Source: Takakia lepidozioides (lineage: Eukaryota > Streptophyta > Takakiopsida > Takakiales > Takakiaceae). From it: 64,000 nt of DNA. Both the position numbers and the translations under genes were made by a program. Shown in pieces: positions 49,353 through 59,700 of the stretch. The DNA is taken from positions 17,236,001 to 17,300,000 of the forward strand of contig CM060731.1 of the NCBI GenBank assembly GCA_030704615.1, in the 5' to 3' direction. The notes under the pieces were generated by a model. The model had not been told where the DNA came from. It saw only the letters and a list, made by a program, of their open reading frames with translations, and did not search any database. Positions within the stretch are counted from its first letter, which is position 1. Every line of letters begins with the position of its first letter.

Positions 49353-52174
49353 CATTGCCTTGGCGATAAGGCTCAAATCAGGAGGGTAGGCACCCCCATT
49401 GGCAAACCGTGCAGCTGACTCGTTTGCATATGGCTTTTGAAAGGGGTCGCTGGGCTTTCCAGGCCGCGCGTACATCTCACCCTGATCATTGGGTCCATCT
49501 TGCACCTGCAAAATGATTCAAGAAATCACCTCAACAAACACGAAAAGAAAACTGGGAACCCAGCATCCAGATGAGAAGTTCAACTTTTGGATTTCAGACC
49601 TCTACTCACAGCATAGTCACTTCCTTGACCCTAGAATGACAAATTGATCTGAAGAAAATTATTGTCTACTCTATAGTAGCCAACATCAATGTTATGTTTA
49701 GCCTAAACATACAGCGAATTCAAGGTAGCTGGCTGAGCAAGGGCAACACACAATTATTTGCTAAGCAGCATCCACTGTACTACAATGCTGAAGCTGTATG
49801 GCATCTTGAGAAAAGGGATCAAGTGGGTTGCCAACCTTTGAATTGCCTCATATGAGACAAAAGACTCATCAAACAAAAGCTGCAAACACACACCCAGCTT
49901 TATCCTAAAGACAGACCACATAAGCAAACTGATGATGGCGTCTGATTTGAATGCATACATAGACATGGGAGCATTTGAATGGACTCAACCCATAACAGTT
50001 GACAAACTTAAAAATCAGCACCAACTACACATATCAAGATTTGCAGGTTGCTTTCAGTACAGCAGTTTTGATTGACAGTGGATACCAATCATCCCTGAGA
50101 CTCAATATAGTACCAGGTGAAAACAGCAGTACATTAATTGTCGGGACACGAATAAACTCCCCTGCACTTGACTTACCCTAGCATTGACAACAATGCATCT
50201 TTACTACAGCTTAAGCAAAAGGTCTGACATCTCTGTTTGGTGTGATGTTGCTGGGATTCAAGATCGCATTTTCCCTACACTTAAAAAGGTAATACCTCAA
50301 CTTCAGCTGAAATTGCTTTGACCTCATCCTCAGTATAGGCCACCCCAATGAGGTCACGATAAGCAAGAAGTGACATGCTATGGCACGCTGCACAGATCTG
50401 CTGAAACACCTGGTGACCACGTCGAATGCTGCCCCACACCATCTCCCATAGGGGCAACAATCTCAGTGCATGACAAGACAACTTAAAAAATTTGAAGTAG
50501 AGAAGGTGATGGTTCACACAAGGGGTTTGCGAATACAACATCCCAACTTCCGGGCCATCAAAATGATTTCTGTTGTGGGATACTTGTCACCTGTACCAAA
50601 GCCTACCCCAATAATATCGCCAGTCGGGAGCACCAATTCTGATTCCTCTCACAGGAAGGTAGGACATGGGAGAGAAAGAAAGAAGGGAAGGAAAGAACCT
50701 GAGAGTGTCCATGAGATCCACTAGAGCTTCTGGAGTACAAAGGGAGGGGAGGATTGAAGGGGAGTATTTCACTCAGTTGCAGAGACAGAGATGCAAAATC
50801 TTCACACAAACAGGCATAACTCTTCCCATTCCAGCAGATTATGACCAGCTACTAATTAGTTTAATCTCCCACTGCGGCAATGAACAGAATGGAGTTCAGG
50901 ACAAACCAGATTGCTGGGACAACTAAACATACAAGTTCAAAATAGCATGCTGTCCGTCAATTACACCTACACTCTATCAGATTTCTGATGTTGTTTGCGA
51001 CACCTTGAACTCAATTTTGTTGTTGTTGGTCACCTGAGAAGTTGCTAGCTAGCAGACAAAAGTTCATCTCCTGTTCACTATAAGTGTGATACTTTCATAT
51101 AAACATCAGAAACCTGCTTCATATGGAAGAGGCACATACGAGGCATGGTCGTATGAGCTGAAAAGGCCCTTATGTGGCCATGGATAATTTGGTGAGGCCA
51201 ACCCATGTTCTGCTTCATCTGCATGTGCCAGGCCTGCAAGCCCTAACAGCCCTGTTGTGCTGGCTCCAAGAAGCGCAAAAATCCTCGAACCTTTCCATCG
51301 TAAGCTTCTGCAGCCATCTTGTTGCTGTTGATAGCCAACAACAAGGTCACTACAGCTGTCAGAAAACGTAGGAAAAACATTCTAACCACTTTCATAAATT
51401 GTGTGGGCGCTTCACTCGTGTTAGCTTTCAATAGGATAGCTTTAACTTGTGGGGAGAGGGCCAGTTGACTATAAACTGCTCTTACAGGAACTGGACATAG
51501 TGACTATAGCTTAAAAGAAATTAACCTCAAAAAATAGAGATCTTAGAACAGAGGGGAGGGAAGACTAATTTTCCAGCAAATTTTTGCATCATACGTACAG
51601 CCCCAATAGTACTTGAGCCTTCATCAGACTTGACACACTCCCATCGAGTTCCAGCCAAGGGGATATAATGAATAGGTCATACATTGCTACACGGTAATGT
51701 ACATATTCCGGGGGAGATGAGATCACATCCACAGAGGGAAGACAAACACCGAAGGGCGAATCTCGGGTCTCAGGTGCGTTGGCAGTTACATTCCCCAGCA
51801 AACAACATTGAGACATAGAAAGAAGAAAGAATCCTCGAAGCGGAAAAAGACTAAAATCATACATATACTGAGGAGAATACAAAAGAAGAGGCACTGGTGA
51901 CACGATGAGAAAGATCAACATGAAGAGAGAAAGCAATGCGCAAGAAATCAAAGTCATCACACCAAGAAAAAAAAATTAGATCTCACCTGAAGAGCTCACC
52001 TGATTCCGGAATGCTGGCCTCGCTTGCAGAAACCCGATCGTCCGACACAATGCCCGGCCTGCAGATCCGACCGCCATGGACACTTCTTCCCCTCAACCGT
52101 GAGAGGCTGAAGAGCGGAGCCTTGAACAGCAGCAGTTTTTTAGTTTGGATGAAATACATATCAATGAAAGCCAC
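45299..52174 (-). CDS. CYC1: Cytochrome c1, mitochondrial
   Basis: This is the heme subunit of the cytochrome bc1 complex (complex III), carrying electrons from the Rieske protein to cytochrome c at the inner mitochondrial membrane. Eight exons join in frame: 51987-52174, 51140-51307, 50296-50428, 49359-49505, 46554-46625, 46020-46136, 45793-45858 and 45299-45415, giving 335 residues. Features in order are an Arg/Ser-rich presequence, a hydrophobic sorting segment ([17 protein letters not shown]), the mature start HADEAEHGL, heme site CAACH (131-135), [16 protein letters not shown] (Met 254, likely axial ligand) and the C-terminal anchor [16 protein letters not shown]. Intron 4 (about 2.7 kb) uses a GC donor (AAG|gcaatg) and holds a LINE and a GA microsatellite. 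The first exon is inferred from phase and composition; the rest is firm. Confidence 0.92.
47036..49293 (-). mobile_element. 5'-truncated LINE in CYC1 intron 4, same orientation as the gene
   Basis: It starts inside the endonuclease (SDHFLVW), then carries RT landmarks: [51 protein letters not shown] and [15 protein letters not shown]-terminal part includes [13 protein letters not shown] and ends [10 protein letters not shown] then stop. Stops and frameshifts are present. It lacks the zf-RVT of the other LINE and belongs to a different clade. The 3' end has no A-tail and stops at ATGAGTAC. The 5' breakpoint falls at a GA microsatellite. Confidence 0.85.
49297..49347. repeat. (GA)n microsatellite, about 25 units
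   Basis: An uninterrupted GA run sits between the LINE 5' breakpoint and CYC1 exon 4, ten bases from the GC splice donor. The 3' flank of the LINE (GAGAGAATG near 47030) is also GA-rich, which suggests insertion into the microsatellite. Confidence 0.9.
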
Positions 52175-52349
52175 ATGGATGGATCAACTTCTTTCCCTTC
52201 TTCCTGTGCGAAGTGCGAACCTTCTTTGTCCACATCCTTCCGCGACGAATGTGTTCTCGGTATGGATGACAGTGTGCTGCAAGTTCAAAATGCATGCGCG
52301 CGGTATGTTGCGTGAGAGAGAAGCGGAAGGGAGAGCCTTGTATGCGACC
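52175..52349. promoter_or_regulatory. Candidate bidirectional promoter, CYC1/COM1
   Basis: The predicted CYC1 start (52174, minus) and COM1 start (52350, plus) are only 175 bp apart and diverge. Core promoters must be here or overlap the first exons. No clear TATA box was seen. Confidence 0.5.
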
Positions 52350-54259
52350 ATGGAGGAGCGGCAATGCACTGCGCGCGATCACCTCAGTTCTGATGGCGAG
52401 TTGGACATTGAGGTTGGCTTGAGTGGTCTCTGCACTATATTTTTGGCGACGATTGTGGAAGCCAGAGAACGCATTGATCACCTGGAGGTCACATTCTGCA
52501 ACCAGCTCTTCCCGGCCTTCCGCTTTGAGCTGGCAAAGTCAACCAGAACTGCGAAGAGGTTTGAGAATGCATACAATGCCGCTGTCAGTGATTGGGAGAA
52601 AGAAAGGGAATCCCTTGTGCAGGAAATGGATTTTATACGATCTGATTTGAAGGAGGCGCAAAGAGGGCTTCGTAGGCAGAAATCTGAGGATTTATCGGCC
52701 CACGCAGAACAGGACGTATTAAGGTCGTGGCCTGTTGTGGAGAATGAGAAGGAATCTCTTGGTTCTGATCATGCAATTCAGAAAGATAAAAAGGATGAGA
52801 AATCTCTGTCAGAAGAGACGGACCGTCGGCGTTCAGCCAGTATCGGTGGCAGGGAACCTGTACGCTCTATGGCAGAGGAAAGCAACCCGGCGTGTTTGCG
52901 AATGGACCGAAATAAGGACGAACTTTGTCGCGATCATGAAAAAGAGACAGATGGGATTCTTAGGCGACAAAATCCGGACAAGGAAAACCTCCAAAATCTC
53001 CCCAAGGTTCTCCAGGAAGGACAACGCAACCGCGCCTTCACAAATTTGACGAATAACTCCCATCATGGGCAGGCTGTTCCTGAAGATGTGCGCCTTATGG
53101 CAGAGGAGAGCACTCCGGCGTGTTTGCGAATGGACCAAGAGAAGGACGAACTTTGTCGCGATCAGGAAAAAGAGACAGATTGCATTCTTAGGCGGCAAAA
53201 TCCGGATAAGGAAAACCTCCTACATGTCCCCAAGGTTCTCCAGGAAGGACAACGCAAACGTGCCTTCACAAATTTGACGAATAACTGCCATCATGGGCAG
53301 GCTACAGGTCTGATTTTCAACTCGCTTCAATATGCCTCGAAATGCCCCATTTATCACCAATGAAGCATCCTTTCACGCAAAGTCAGATGTCTTGTAGAAA
53401 ATGTTATAGCTGGCTCTTTGTTGAATCAGTTCGTAGCCTCTGCTGCTGAGACCACTAGATTATAGACTGATACTGCAGCGCTGTGGGTTACCCAACCATA
53501 TCAGATCTTCAGTCACCTACAACGCAGGTGAGAAGTTACCAACATCGCGACATTGATACACAGCAAGCTTGTGCAAAGGATGCGTCTGGTACGAGAGCAC
53601 TTCCTTTCTGTCTTTCGTTTTTTTATTGCCGAATTTGTGTAATAGAGGAAACCTATGTAGCAACAGTGGCAGCTGTGAAACCATAACACATATATTGCAA
53701 TTAGAATGCATACCGCTCTGGCCAACAAGGATCTGCAAATCCTTATAGCTGGATGCTGATGCCTTGGGGTTTTGGTCATTACCTCAATGGTATATAAAAC
53801 CAGAATCATATATTAGAGAGATTGAAACTTCTAGCACTTTCCGCATCTGCTTGATACTTGCGTGTGCTTGCTTGCCCAGTCTCTTGCGATCCAAAATCCC
53901 CAGCAGTGGTCCGCCCCTGGCAATCCCTTAAGCACAAGTCAGGGTATCGACCAGCAGCTTCTTACAGAGATCACAAGTCAATGGAAGCCTCTGGCATGCA
54001 AAGGCGGGGGCTGGCCAATGCCAAGCATCCTACTTACAAGTATGTGGAATCCGTTCGAAAGAAGAACAGAAGAGAAGAACTACAGGCTACAGAGTGTCAA
54101 CAGTGTAAGAAGTTTTACGATGTCGTTCTTGCTAAAAATGCCAACGGGGTGACTGCATCCCGGTGCGAGCATCATGATGCGTCTCGCCATCGTCACCGTC
54201 ATGCTCCTCCTGCTACTCCTGAAGACTTCTGGAACCTTGGCTTTGATTCTGACCTATGA
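52350..54259 (+). CDS. COM1: COM1/GR1, plant Sae2/CtIP homologue
   Basis: This protein starts DNA end resection at double-strand breaks with the MRE11-RAD50-NBS1 nuclease and is needed to process SPO11 breaks in meiosis. Two exons fit in phase, 52350-53307 and 53880-54259 (donor ACAG|gtctga, acceptor TTGCCCAG), giving 445 residues. The start has a good context (GCGACCATGG). The N-terminal region (LSGLCTIFLATIVEARERI, then VTFCNQLFPAF) matches the family's tetramerisation region and is followed by coiled-coil sequence. The C-terminus is diagnostic: TYKYVESVRKK, ECQQCKKFYDVVL, RCEHHD, SRHRHRHAPP and TPEDFWNLGF. That last motif keeps the Thr-Pro site (Thr 432) equivalent to human CtIP Thr 847. 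The middle contains a 76-residue tandem duplication. It is shorter than the Arabidopsis protein. More small exons in the intron are possible. Confidence 0.88.
52869..53307 (+). repeat. Tandem 228-bp in-frame repeat in COM1 exon 1
   Basis: Unit 1 (52869-53096) and unit 2 (53097 to the splice donor) are 228 bp apart, 76 codons. Both carry MAEES.PACLRMD, KDELCRD, EKETD, LRRQNPDKENL, PKVLQEGQR and RAFTNLTNN in the same order. A KEN motif falls at residues 211-213 and 287-289. Only unit 2 has a Ser-Thr-Pro (ESTPACL). Confidence 0.95.
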
Positions 54260-54479
54260 TTGGCCACCAATTGATGTTTAGCTGGCCATAGGTCTTTGAT
54301 TCTTGAATGTATTCTTTGTACAGATTATGTGGAGCTGGACTCCTGCCATTGTCCTTTTAGAGATTATCTGTTCATGCCTTCCTTCTTTGTCAGCTGCCTA
54401 GGTTCATACAAAACCGATTGTGCCACCAAATTCTGCAACCTGGTTTGGTGTGGTTTAACTTAGTCTTCTTCCCCCTTCC

Positions 54480-54800
54480 ATTGTCCATGAGCCTTTATGT
54501 TCAGCGCCTCATGGCGAGGTTTCTGGGAAAGAAGTCTTGTGGCTGATCATTCTAGGTGTGTTTGTGCCATTTGCTAGTCTTATGGACGCTGGTGCCTTTT
54601 GCTATCATCTTGTAGCTATGTGGACCTTCATTCGTCACAAGATCATGGAATTCCCCAATGTCTCGCACTGGATTCTACGTGGCGATTTCAATGTGGTAAA
54701 TATGCTCTTGATCGCTTAGCCCCTAGTTCGCAAGGTCAAGAGCAAGTGGCAAGGGGTATGTAGATGAGAAATGAAAATGACAGAAAAGCGAGCAAAGTAC
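54480..54800 (+). mobile_element. LINE endonuclease remnant
   Basis: The frame at 54537-54719 contains MEFPNVSHWILRGDFNVV, with the GDFN active-site motif of LINE endonucleases, preceded by LWLIILGVFVPFASL. Stops follow soon after. It is an isolated fragment abutting the hAT MITE. Confidence 0.6.
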
Positions 54801-54858
54801 ATATGTACCTGCAAGAGGAAGAGGTGCCTGACTTCGGTTGGCGTCTAATACGATATAC

Positions 54859-55677
54859 CAGTGTGGACGGGTACCATGTTTTGAGCCCTCTTCCGGTCCG
54901 GTTATGGCCTACTCATTTTATGGCCTACTCCTTGAAAAAAATGGATGGCCGGGGCAGAGTATATCAATAGGTTTGAAAAACATCTCAATTACAGGTTCTC
55001 ATTAAACACATGAATTTTTTCTTGTCCGGTTCTCAATCTACCGGTTATGCCATCTTAAAAATTGCCAGTTCCATGGTACCGGTTATGGGATTCATCCATT
55101 TTTACATTTTTACTTTCTCTAGCATTTGTGTGTGTGTGTGAAAAAGTGCACAAGAGGGCTGCGGCCTGGTGGTAAGCCACTCGTGGATTGGCCTGTGGGT
55201 CTCGGGTTCAAACGTTCAACCCCTATCATCTATCTCTCTGCCTTCAGGCTGCCCCTGTAATACACTAAGTTTATAATTATTGTTTAGCCAAATGCCCAAC
55301 TAATTAATTTCTGGACATCCTCAATGTTGTGCACCTAATCTCCCCAACCACTGTAAACGTATAGTTACTAGTAAGACATAACCAGGATCTGTCCAGCAAT
55401 AATCTTAACTACCATCACCCTACCATCACCAACCCCTATACCTATATTATCTAGAACCGCCTTTACGCCATCCCCATTGCTCGGATCCTGCTTCGGGTAT
55501 AACACCCTTACAATCACAATGCCGATTCTCTAGCCGGTTAGGAAGCTGGATGGCTTTAGCCGGTTCCCTTACATAGCCGGTTCCTCCGGGGGCTGCACTT
55601 TCCGGCTATGCATATGTGCATAACCGGCAAATAACCGCCGGGTATGCATGTCCAGATGCCATACCCGGCCAACACTG
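54859..55677. mobile_element. hAT-type MITE, 819 bp, older copy
   Basis: It is collinear with the MITE at 40566-41341 over its length, including the CCGGTTATG words, the TGGTGGTAAGCC/GGGTTCAAAC pair and the right end CCGGCCAACACTG. The left end is altered (CAGTGTGGACGG). The flanks CGATATAC and GTACATAC match at 5 of 8 positions, as expected of an older insertion. Confidence 0.82.
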
Positions 55678-56084
55678 GTACATACCCCCTCCTTCAAAAG
55701 GGCTTTCTGAACAGGACGAACTTACTGGTCGTTTTTGGACAACTGCCCTCGCCTGCGGTCCACCGTTCCCCCCCCCCCCACGGTCCATCATTCCAAAAAT
55801 GAGAACCTCCACTAGACAGTGGAGGTTCGTATGTACGAGGCTTCCTAAATGAAATGGGAAATCCTCCATATTTTACAGATGTTGTAGAAAAAAACGAAAA
55901 TGAAAATGATTCTCAGGAGCCATTGAGTACATCATCCTGAAACAGGACAAATCTACAATAGAAATCTTCGAACCTAATTCGTCCAAAAATATACTAAGGA
56001 ACTTCTCGCACTATATTCAGACGATTCTAGATTATATACCAAAGAACTACAGAATGCTCCTTCTTATCTCTTTGAGTGTATCAG

Positions 56085-56705
56085 GCGAATAGTCTGGAGG
56101 GGTTTATTTTGGGGATCCGGTAATACTATCAGGAGACGCAGGGGAGTATCCTGGAGATCCGGAGACGTCCAATAGTTCCAGGACACCCCCCGTCGTTGCA
56201 GTGTCCAGGAGGAAGTTTGGAGGGTAATATCCTTCAGATCCTGTTGTGGATTCAGGAGATGCTGGCGAGTAACCGAGAGGCCGGAGATGCTGGATCCAAA
56301 AACGGTCACTCGTATCGCCGCCAATGTGTCCGGGGAATAGTCTGAAGGGGTGTATTTCGGATAATCTTGGGAGTAGGCAGGAGATCCGTTGACATCATTG
56401 TTTACATGAACGCTTTATCTTATTCCTCCAGGGAATCCTTACAGATGTCTTCAAGTGTATTGTTCGGAGATTCGGATGCGTTCCGCGGGGATTCTACAGT
56501 CACATTTTCGTCATTGACAGACATTTTGTTCGGCTCGGTAGACCCCCAACTGGATTTTTCATCTGGTTTCGAAACACCATGTTTTTTGATCTGGATGGTC
56601 CGCTTCCATCACGTCTACCAAACACCGTCTCTTGCTCCAATTTAATCTGGCGGTCTTGTACTCATCGTCAGACACCGGTTCCCCAACCTCGTTCCTCTTT
56701 CTCAT
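56085..56705 (-). pseudogene. Unidentified degenerate ORF with YSPxSP-type repeats
   Basis: From ATG at 56705 the minus strand reads a basic segment (MRKRNEVGEPVSDDEYK, then LNWSKRRCLVDVMEADHP). It then shifts frame to an acidic segment (VSKPDEKSSWGSTEPNKM ... LEDICKDSLEE) with a TAA. Further pieces carry YTPSDYSPDTL, GYSPASPES, GYSPASPDS and TPPDYSPDTL, a repeated Tyr/Ser/Pro motif. I recognise no family. Frames change at least three times, so it is either decayed or spliced in ways I could not trace. Palindromes lie 54 and 258 bp upstream of its ATG. Confidence 0.45.
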
Positions 56706-57278
56706 TCTGACATAAAAACTAATCAGAGTTTGTAACTGGTTGACCCAAAGAAATATCGAACCTCCACTGGATAGTGGAGGTTCCCAATTATCGTATCCCA
56801 GTCTCGTTGGAAAGTATGTGTCACACTTACAATGTTACACATATGATTCCATCACTCATTCCCACATCGTCTCAAACTGATTTTCAATTGTCCCGGAATT
56901 ATCCGATTTCGTCCTTACTTTGAAAAAATGCCATTTAGCTTCCCCATACAGAATTCACGCGAACCTCCACTGGGCAGTGGAGGTTTCAGTTTCTGGTTCC
57001 TCATGTGCATGACATGGGTCTACGAATAGTCTACTCTGGCCTGCACGAAGCCTACTGTTAGCTTATGTCTACTGTAGAATACAAGTACACTAGGCTAGCG
57101 TGGTTTTTCAGAATTGCCGAATTCGACAAAATTGGATAAGAAATGAAAGTTTCTATTCAGAATCGAATTTGAATGGGAAGAAATGCATCAACTATTAAGC
57201 ACTGAAGACAGTGTAGTGCAACATAGAATGAAGCAGGATCCAAACGAATTGAATCTAGAACAGACCACATGAATCGAG

Positions 57279-57350
57279 AGCGGGCCAACACAAAACTGAG
57301 AACAAGCCAACACATAAATTCAGAACAGGCCAACACAAAACATGAAACAG
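57279..57350. repeat. Short tandem repeat, three units of about 25 bp
   Basis: GGCCAACACA/GCCAACACA words followed by AAAACTGAGAACA-like sequence recur three times in succession. It encodes nothing recognisable. Confidence 0.7.
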
Positions 57351-57382
57351 AAGACGAAAAGAGGGAGTTTTCAATGCTGTAC

Positions 57383-57503
57383 CTGCTTGTGCCGGCCATT
57401 TTGGTGCCCCTGCAACCACAGTCCTTCGTTTGATACTCTCTTCCGCACCTCCGCCTGCCGGTAATTGCACTGTGCTCTCGCCTCTACACTCGTCAATCTC
57501 CAC
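57383..57503 (-). CDS. Possible first exon of an unidentified gene
   Basis: From ATG at 57503 the minus strand encodes 40 residues beginning MEIDECRGESTVQLPAGG, ending at a good donor (AAGCAG|gtacag). The upstream region (57504-57720) is CT-rich, like a plant 5' UTR. The following exon could not be connected; phase does not match the ORF at 56705. Confidence 0.3.
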
Positions 57504-59273
57504 TCGCCACTGTTCGGTCTCTCCTCCCCGCTTTTCAAATTTTGCCTATTTCACTCTCTCACCTTTCACCCTCTCCTCTCTCTGCACTCGGCCAAGTCTG
57601 CTCTCTCTCTCTCCACGCTCAAGTGTCCAGTTGCTGCAAAATGAGCTCCAAAACTCTTCTCTTTCACGCTCTCCTCTCTCAACTGTTAAGCTCTCACTCG
57701 TGCAGCGCTTACGCGTAGAAAATGGGAAGCCCAAAGGTCGGGCTCAAAGAGCACACCCCTTATAAGCGACCTTCAAGGATGATTTGAACCATCGCCTCCG
57801 TCCGAAATCGAACGGTCGCGCGGCCCAAATGGATGTTCTGCCCCATTCACGCAAACTAACATTAATACTGTCCATCCACACAGATGAAATTAGTTCAACT
57901 TTTGTTCCACGAATGCACACATGTTTGGACAGACGACTGGATATACGAATGAAAAAAGGACGAAGTGATTGTAATGACGCCATTGGTCAGACTCTGCAAC
58001 CCTCATAATCTTAAAATAGATTCGATGCCAACAAACCTTAACCCACGCCCCAAACGCACATGTGACCACCCCCGTGACACGCCTAGGCAGTCGTTTCGAA
58101 CTCAATCTGCCAAAGGACACAACGCTGTACCTACGGATTCGTCACACTGTATAATCATTGTCTCATTATGAGCCGTCCACAATTACTTTCGGCTGTTAGC
58201 CGCCTGGCGTCAATATTCCCTGACAACACCCGCAAGTGCCATGTGACATACGGCTTTAAGGATAGTAGATGGCCCCTCGTGTCAAGCATTCCTCGATTTA
58301 AGGTCCAGAGCCACCATAGGGACTGCCCATTTATCGAGGGATACCCGACACGAGGGGTCCATCCCTACATTAAACATGTGCAAGCAAGCGATGCACGACA
58401 GAGCATTCCGCACACCTGGAATGCACCGCCCTCGCTGTCCAATGCAATGCGCCGGCATGAAATGCCCCGCCCTGCCCAAGTGTTTTATTCACTGTAACAA
58501 CACGATAAATATAAACAGAACAATCTCAAAGTGCTTTATGGTTCACCTCCAGATTCCTCCCAGTTAATTATAATGATCGATTGTTAATGTGCAGTCCAGA
58601 ATAAGGGGTGGCGATTAGCCGCCTGATTTCATTTCTCCAGGCCACTTGTCAGAATCGACATCCTTCACGCTTATTCCAGAGTCTGCTGTCAGAGCCGCAC
58701 GATTATGATGCCAGACTTGTAGTCCTACTAACGTACAAGTACGATAGAATTCAGTCTGATCGCGGCCGTTATCGTTTGTTCCATAATTAATGTGACAATG
58801 GCTGCTGTCAATAAATGGAAAATTGTGCACACTTTCAATGAAGCCGTGATTTCGCGAATGAAATAAGCCGTTCGATTCCGCCTTAATCCACGGTGGCCAC
58901 AATCGATCCGGGAGAGAAAGCATACCACACTGCCATTGGAGCGATTCAAAGATGAAAGTTACATGTCACATCTATATAACGTCCGACTCCACACAACACC
59001 AACTTCCCACTTTGAACCTCTCACTTGCTTCTTTTCTCTCACGCACCTCTCTCTCGACTCCTGCACCTCTCTGGACAACGTGTACCTCTTTGCCTGTCCT
59101 ACACCACTCTGCCCATAGGGTACTTCTGAAGCAGCCTCTGAGTCTCTCCCTGCTTCCTTAGTCTTAGGTGTCAACTGCACATTTCTCATGTAGGATAGTA
59201 TGATACTCATTTTTTTGTGTACTCTCCATGTGCACCAGCTAAACTTCCTTTTCTTTGTCTAAAGTTACTCCCA
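57504..59273. other. No gene called; hairpin at 58273-58357
   Basis: The 5' part is CT-rich. An inverted repeat lies at 58273-58297 and 58333-58357: CCCCTCGTGTC pairs with GACACGAGGGG and CCTCGAT with ATCGAGG. A symmetrical 7x7 internal loop separates the two stems and a 35-base terminal loop closes them. No convincing protein-coding exon was found. Confidence 0.5.
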
Positions 59274-59700
59274 AACCTCCACTGGGCAGTCGCCACATTA
59301 ATATTCATCCATCCATATAATCAATTTTTCATCTACAGAGGGCTTCTTCATTATCCATTGTTCATCCATGTGGTTGATTTCATCAACAGATATCATCCAA
59401 CCTCCACTGTCCAGTGGAGGTTGGCATTTGTGACTTCATCTGACAGTTCAGATAGATGTAGTCTATACTCCGCCCTCATACTCCAATTTAATTCCAATTG
59501 TGTTTCATCAGTCCCAGTGTAGATCCAAACATTGACTTTACTTTTTCAATCCATATTGTTTTTCTCATTCAAAGCCGTCGAAAAAGTTATACTTTAAAGT
59601 TTCTCCTTTCGGTGGCACAACGTTCTTTCCTTCAGTTAATCTTCAGTCCTGCAATAGGATTTTACTGAACCTCCACTGCCCAGTGGAGGTTACTAACTTC

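Larger units (their letters stand above)
55804..59691. repeat. Six copies of one 24-bp palindrome
   Basis: The arms AACCTCCACT and AGTGGAGGTT enclose a variable 4-base centre. Copies are at 55804-55827 (AGAC), 56759-56782 (GGAT), 56963-56986 (GGGC), 59399-59422 (GTCC; extends to 28 bp) and 59668-59691 (GCCC). One is broken at 59274-59290 (left arm, GGGC, then AGT). No other copy was seen elsewhere in the window. Four of the intact copies lie upstream of one of two divergent reading frames. Confidence 0.92.

Noticed and set aside
49251-49511. Apparent Met start of an 86-codon frame over CYC1 exon 4
   Set aside because: The Met lies in intron sequence six bases before the acceptor; the coding part is 49359-49505 only.
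51936-52349. Long N-terminal extension of the COM1 frame
   Set aside because: It runs antisense through CYC1 exon 1, and family members start near the conserved LSGL segment; the ATG at 52350 has a better context.
52833-53198. 121-codon minus-strand frame with internal repeats
   Set aside because: It is the antisense shadow of the COM1 tandem duplication.
55804-59691. CRISPR array
   Set aside because: Spacing between palindromes is irregular (125 to 2,300 bp) and the setting is a plant nuclear genome.
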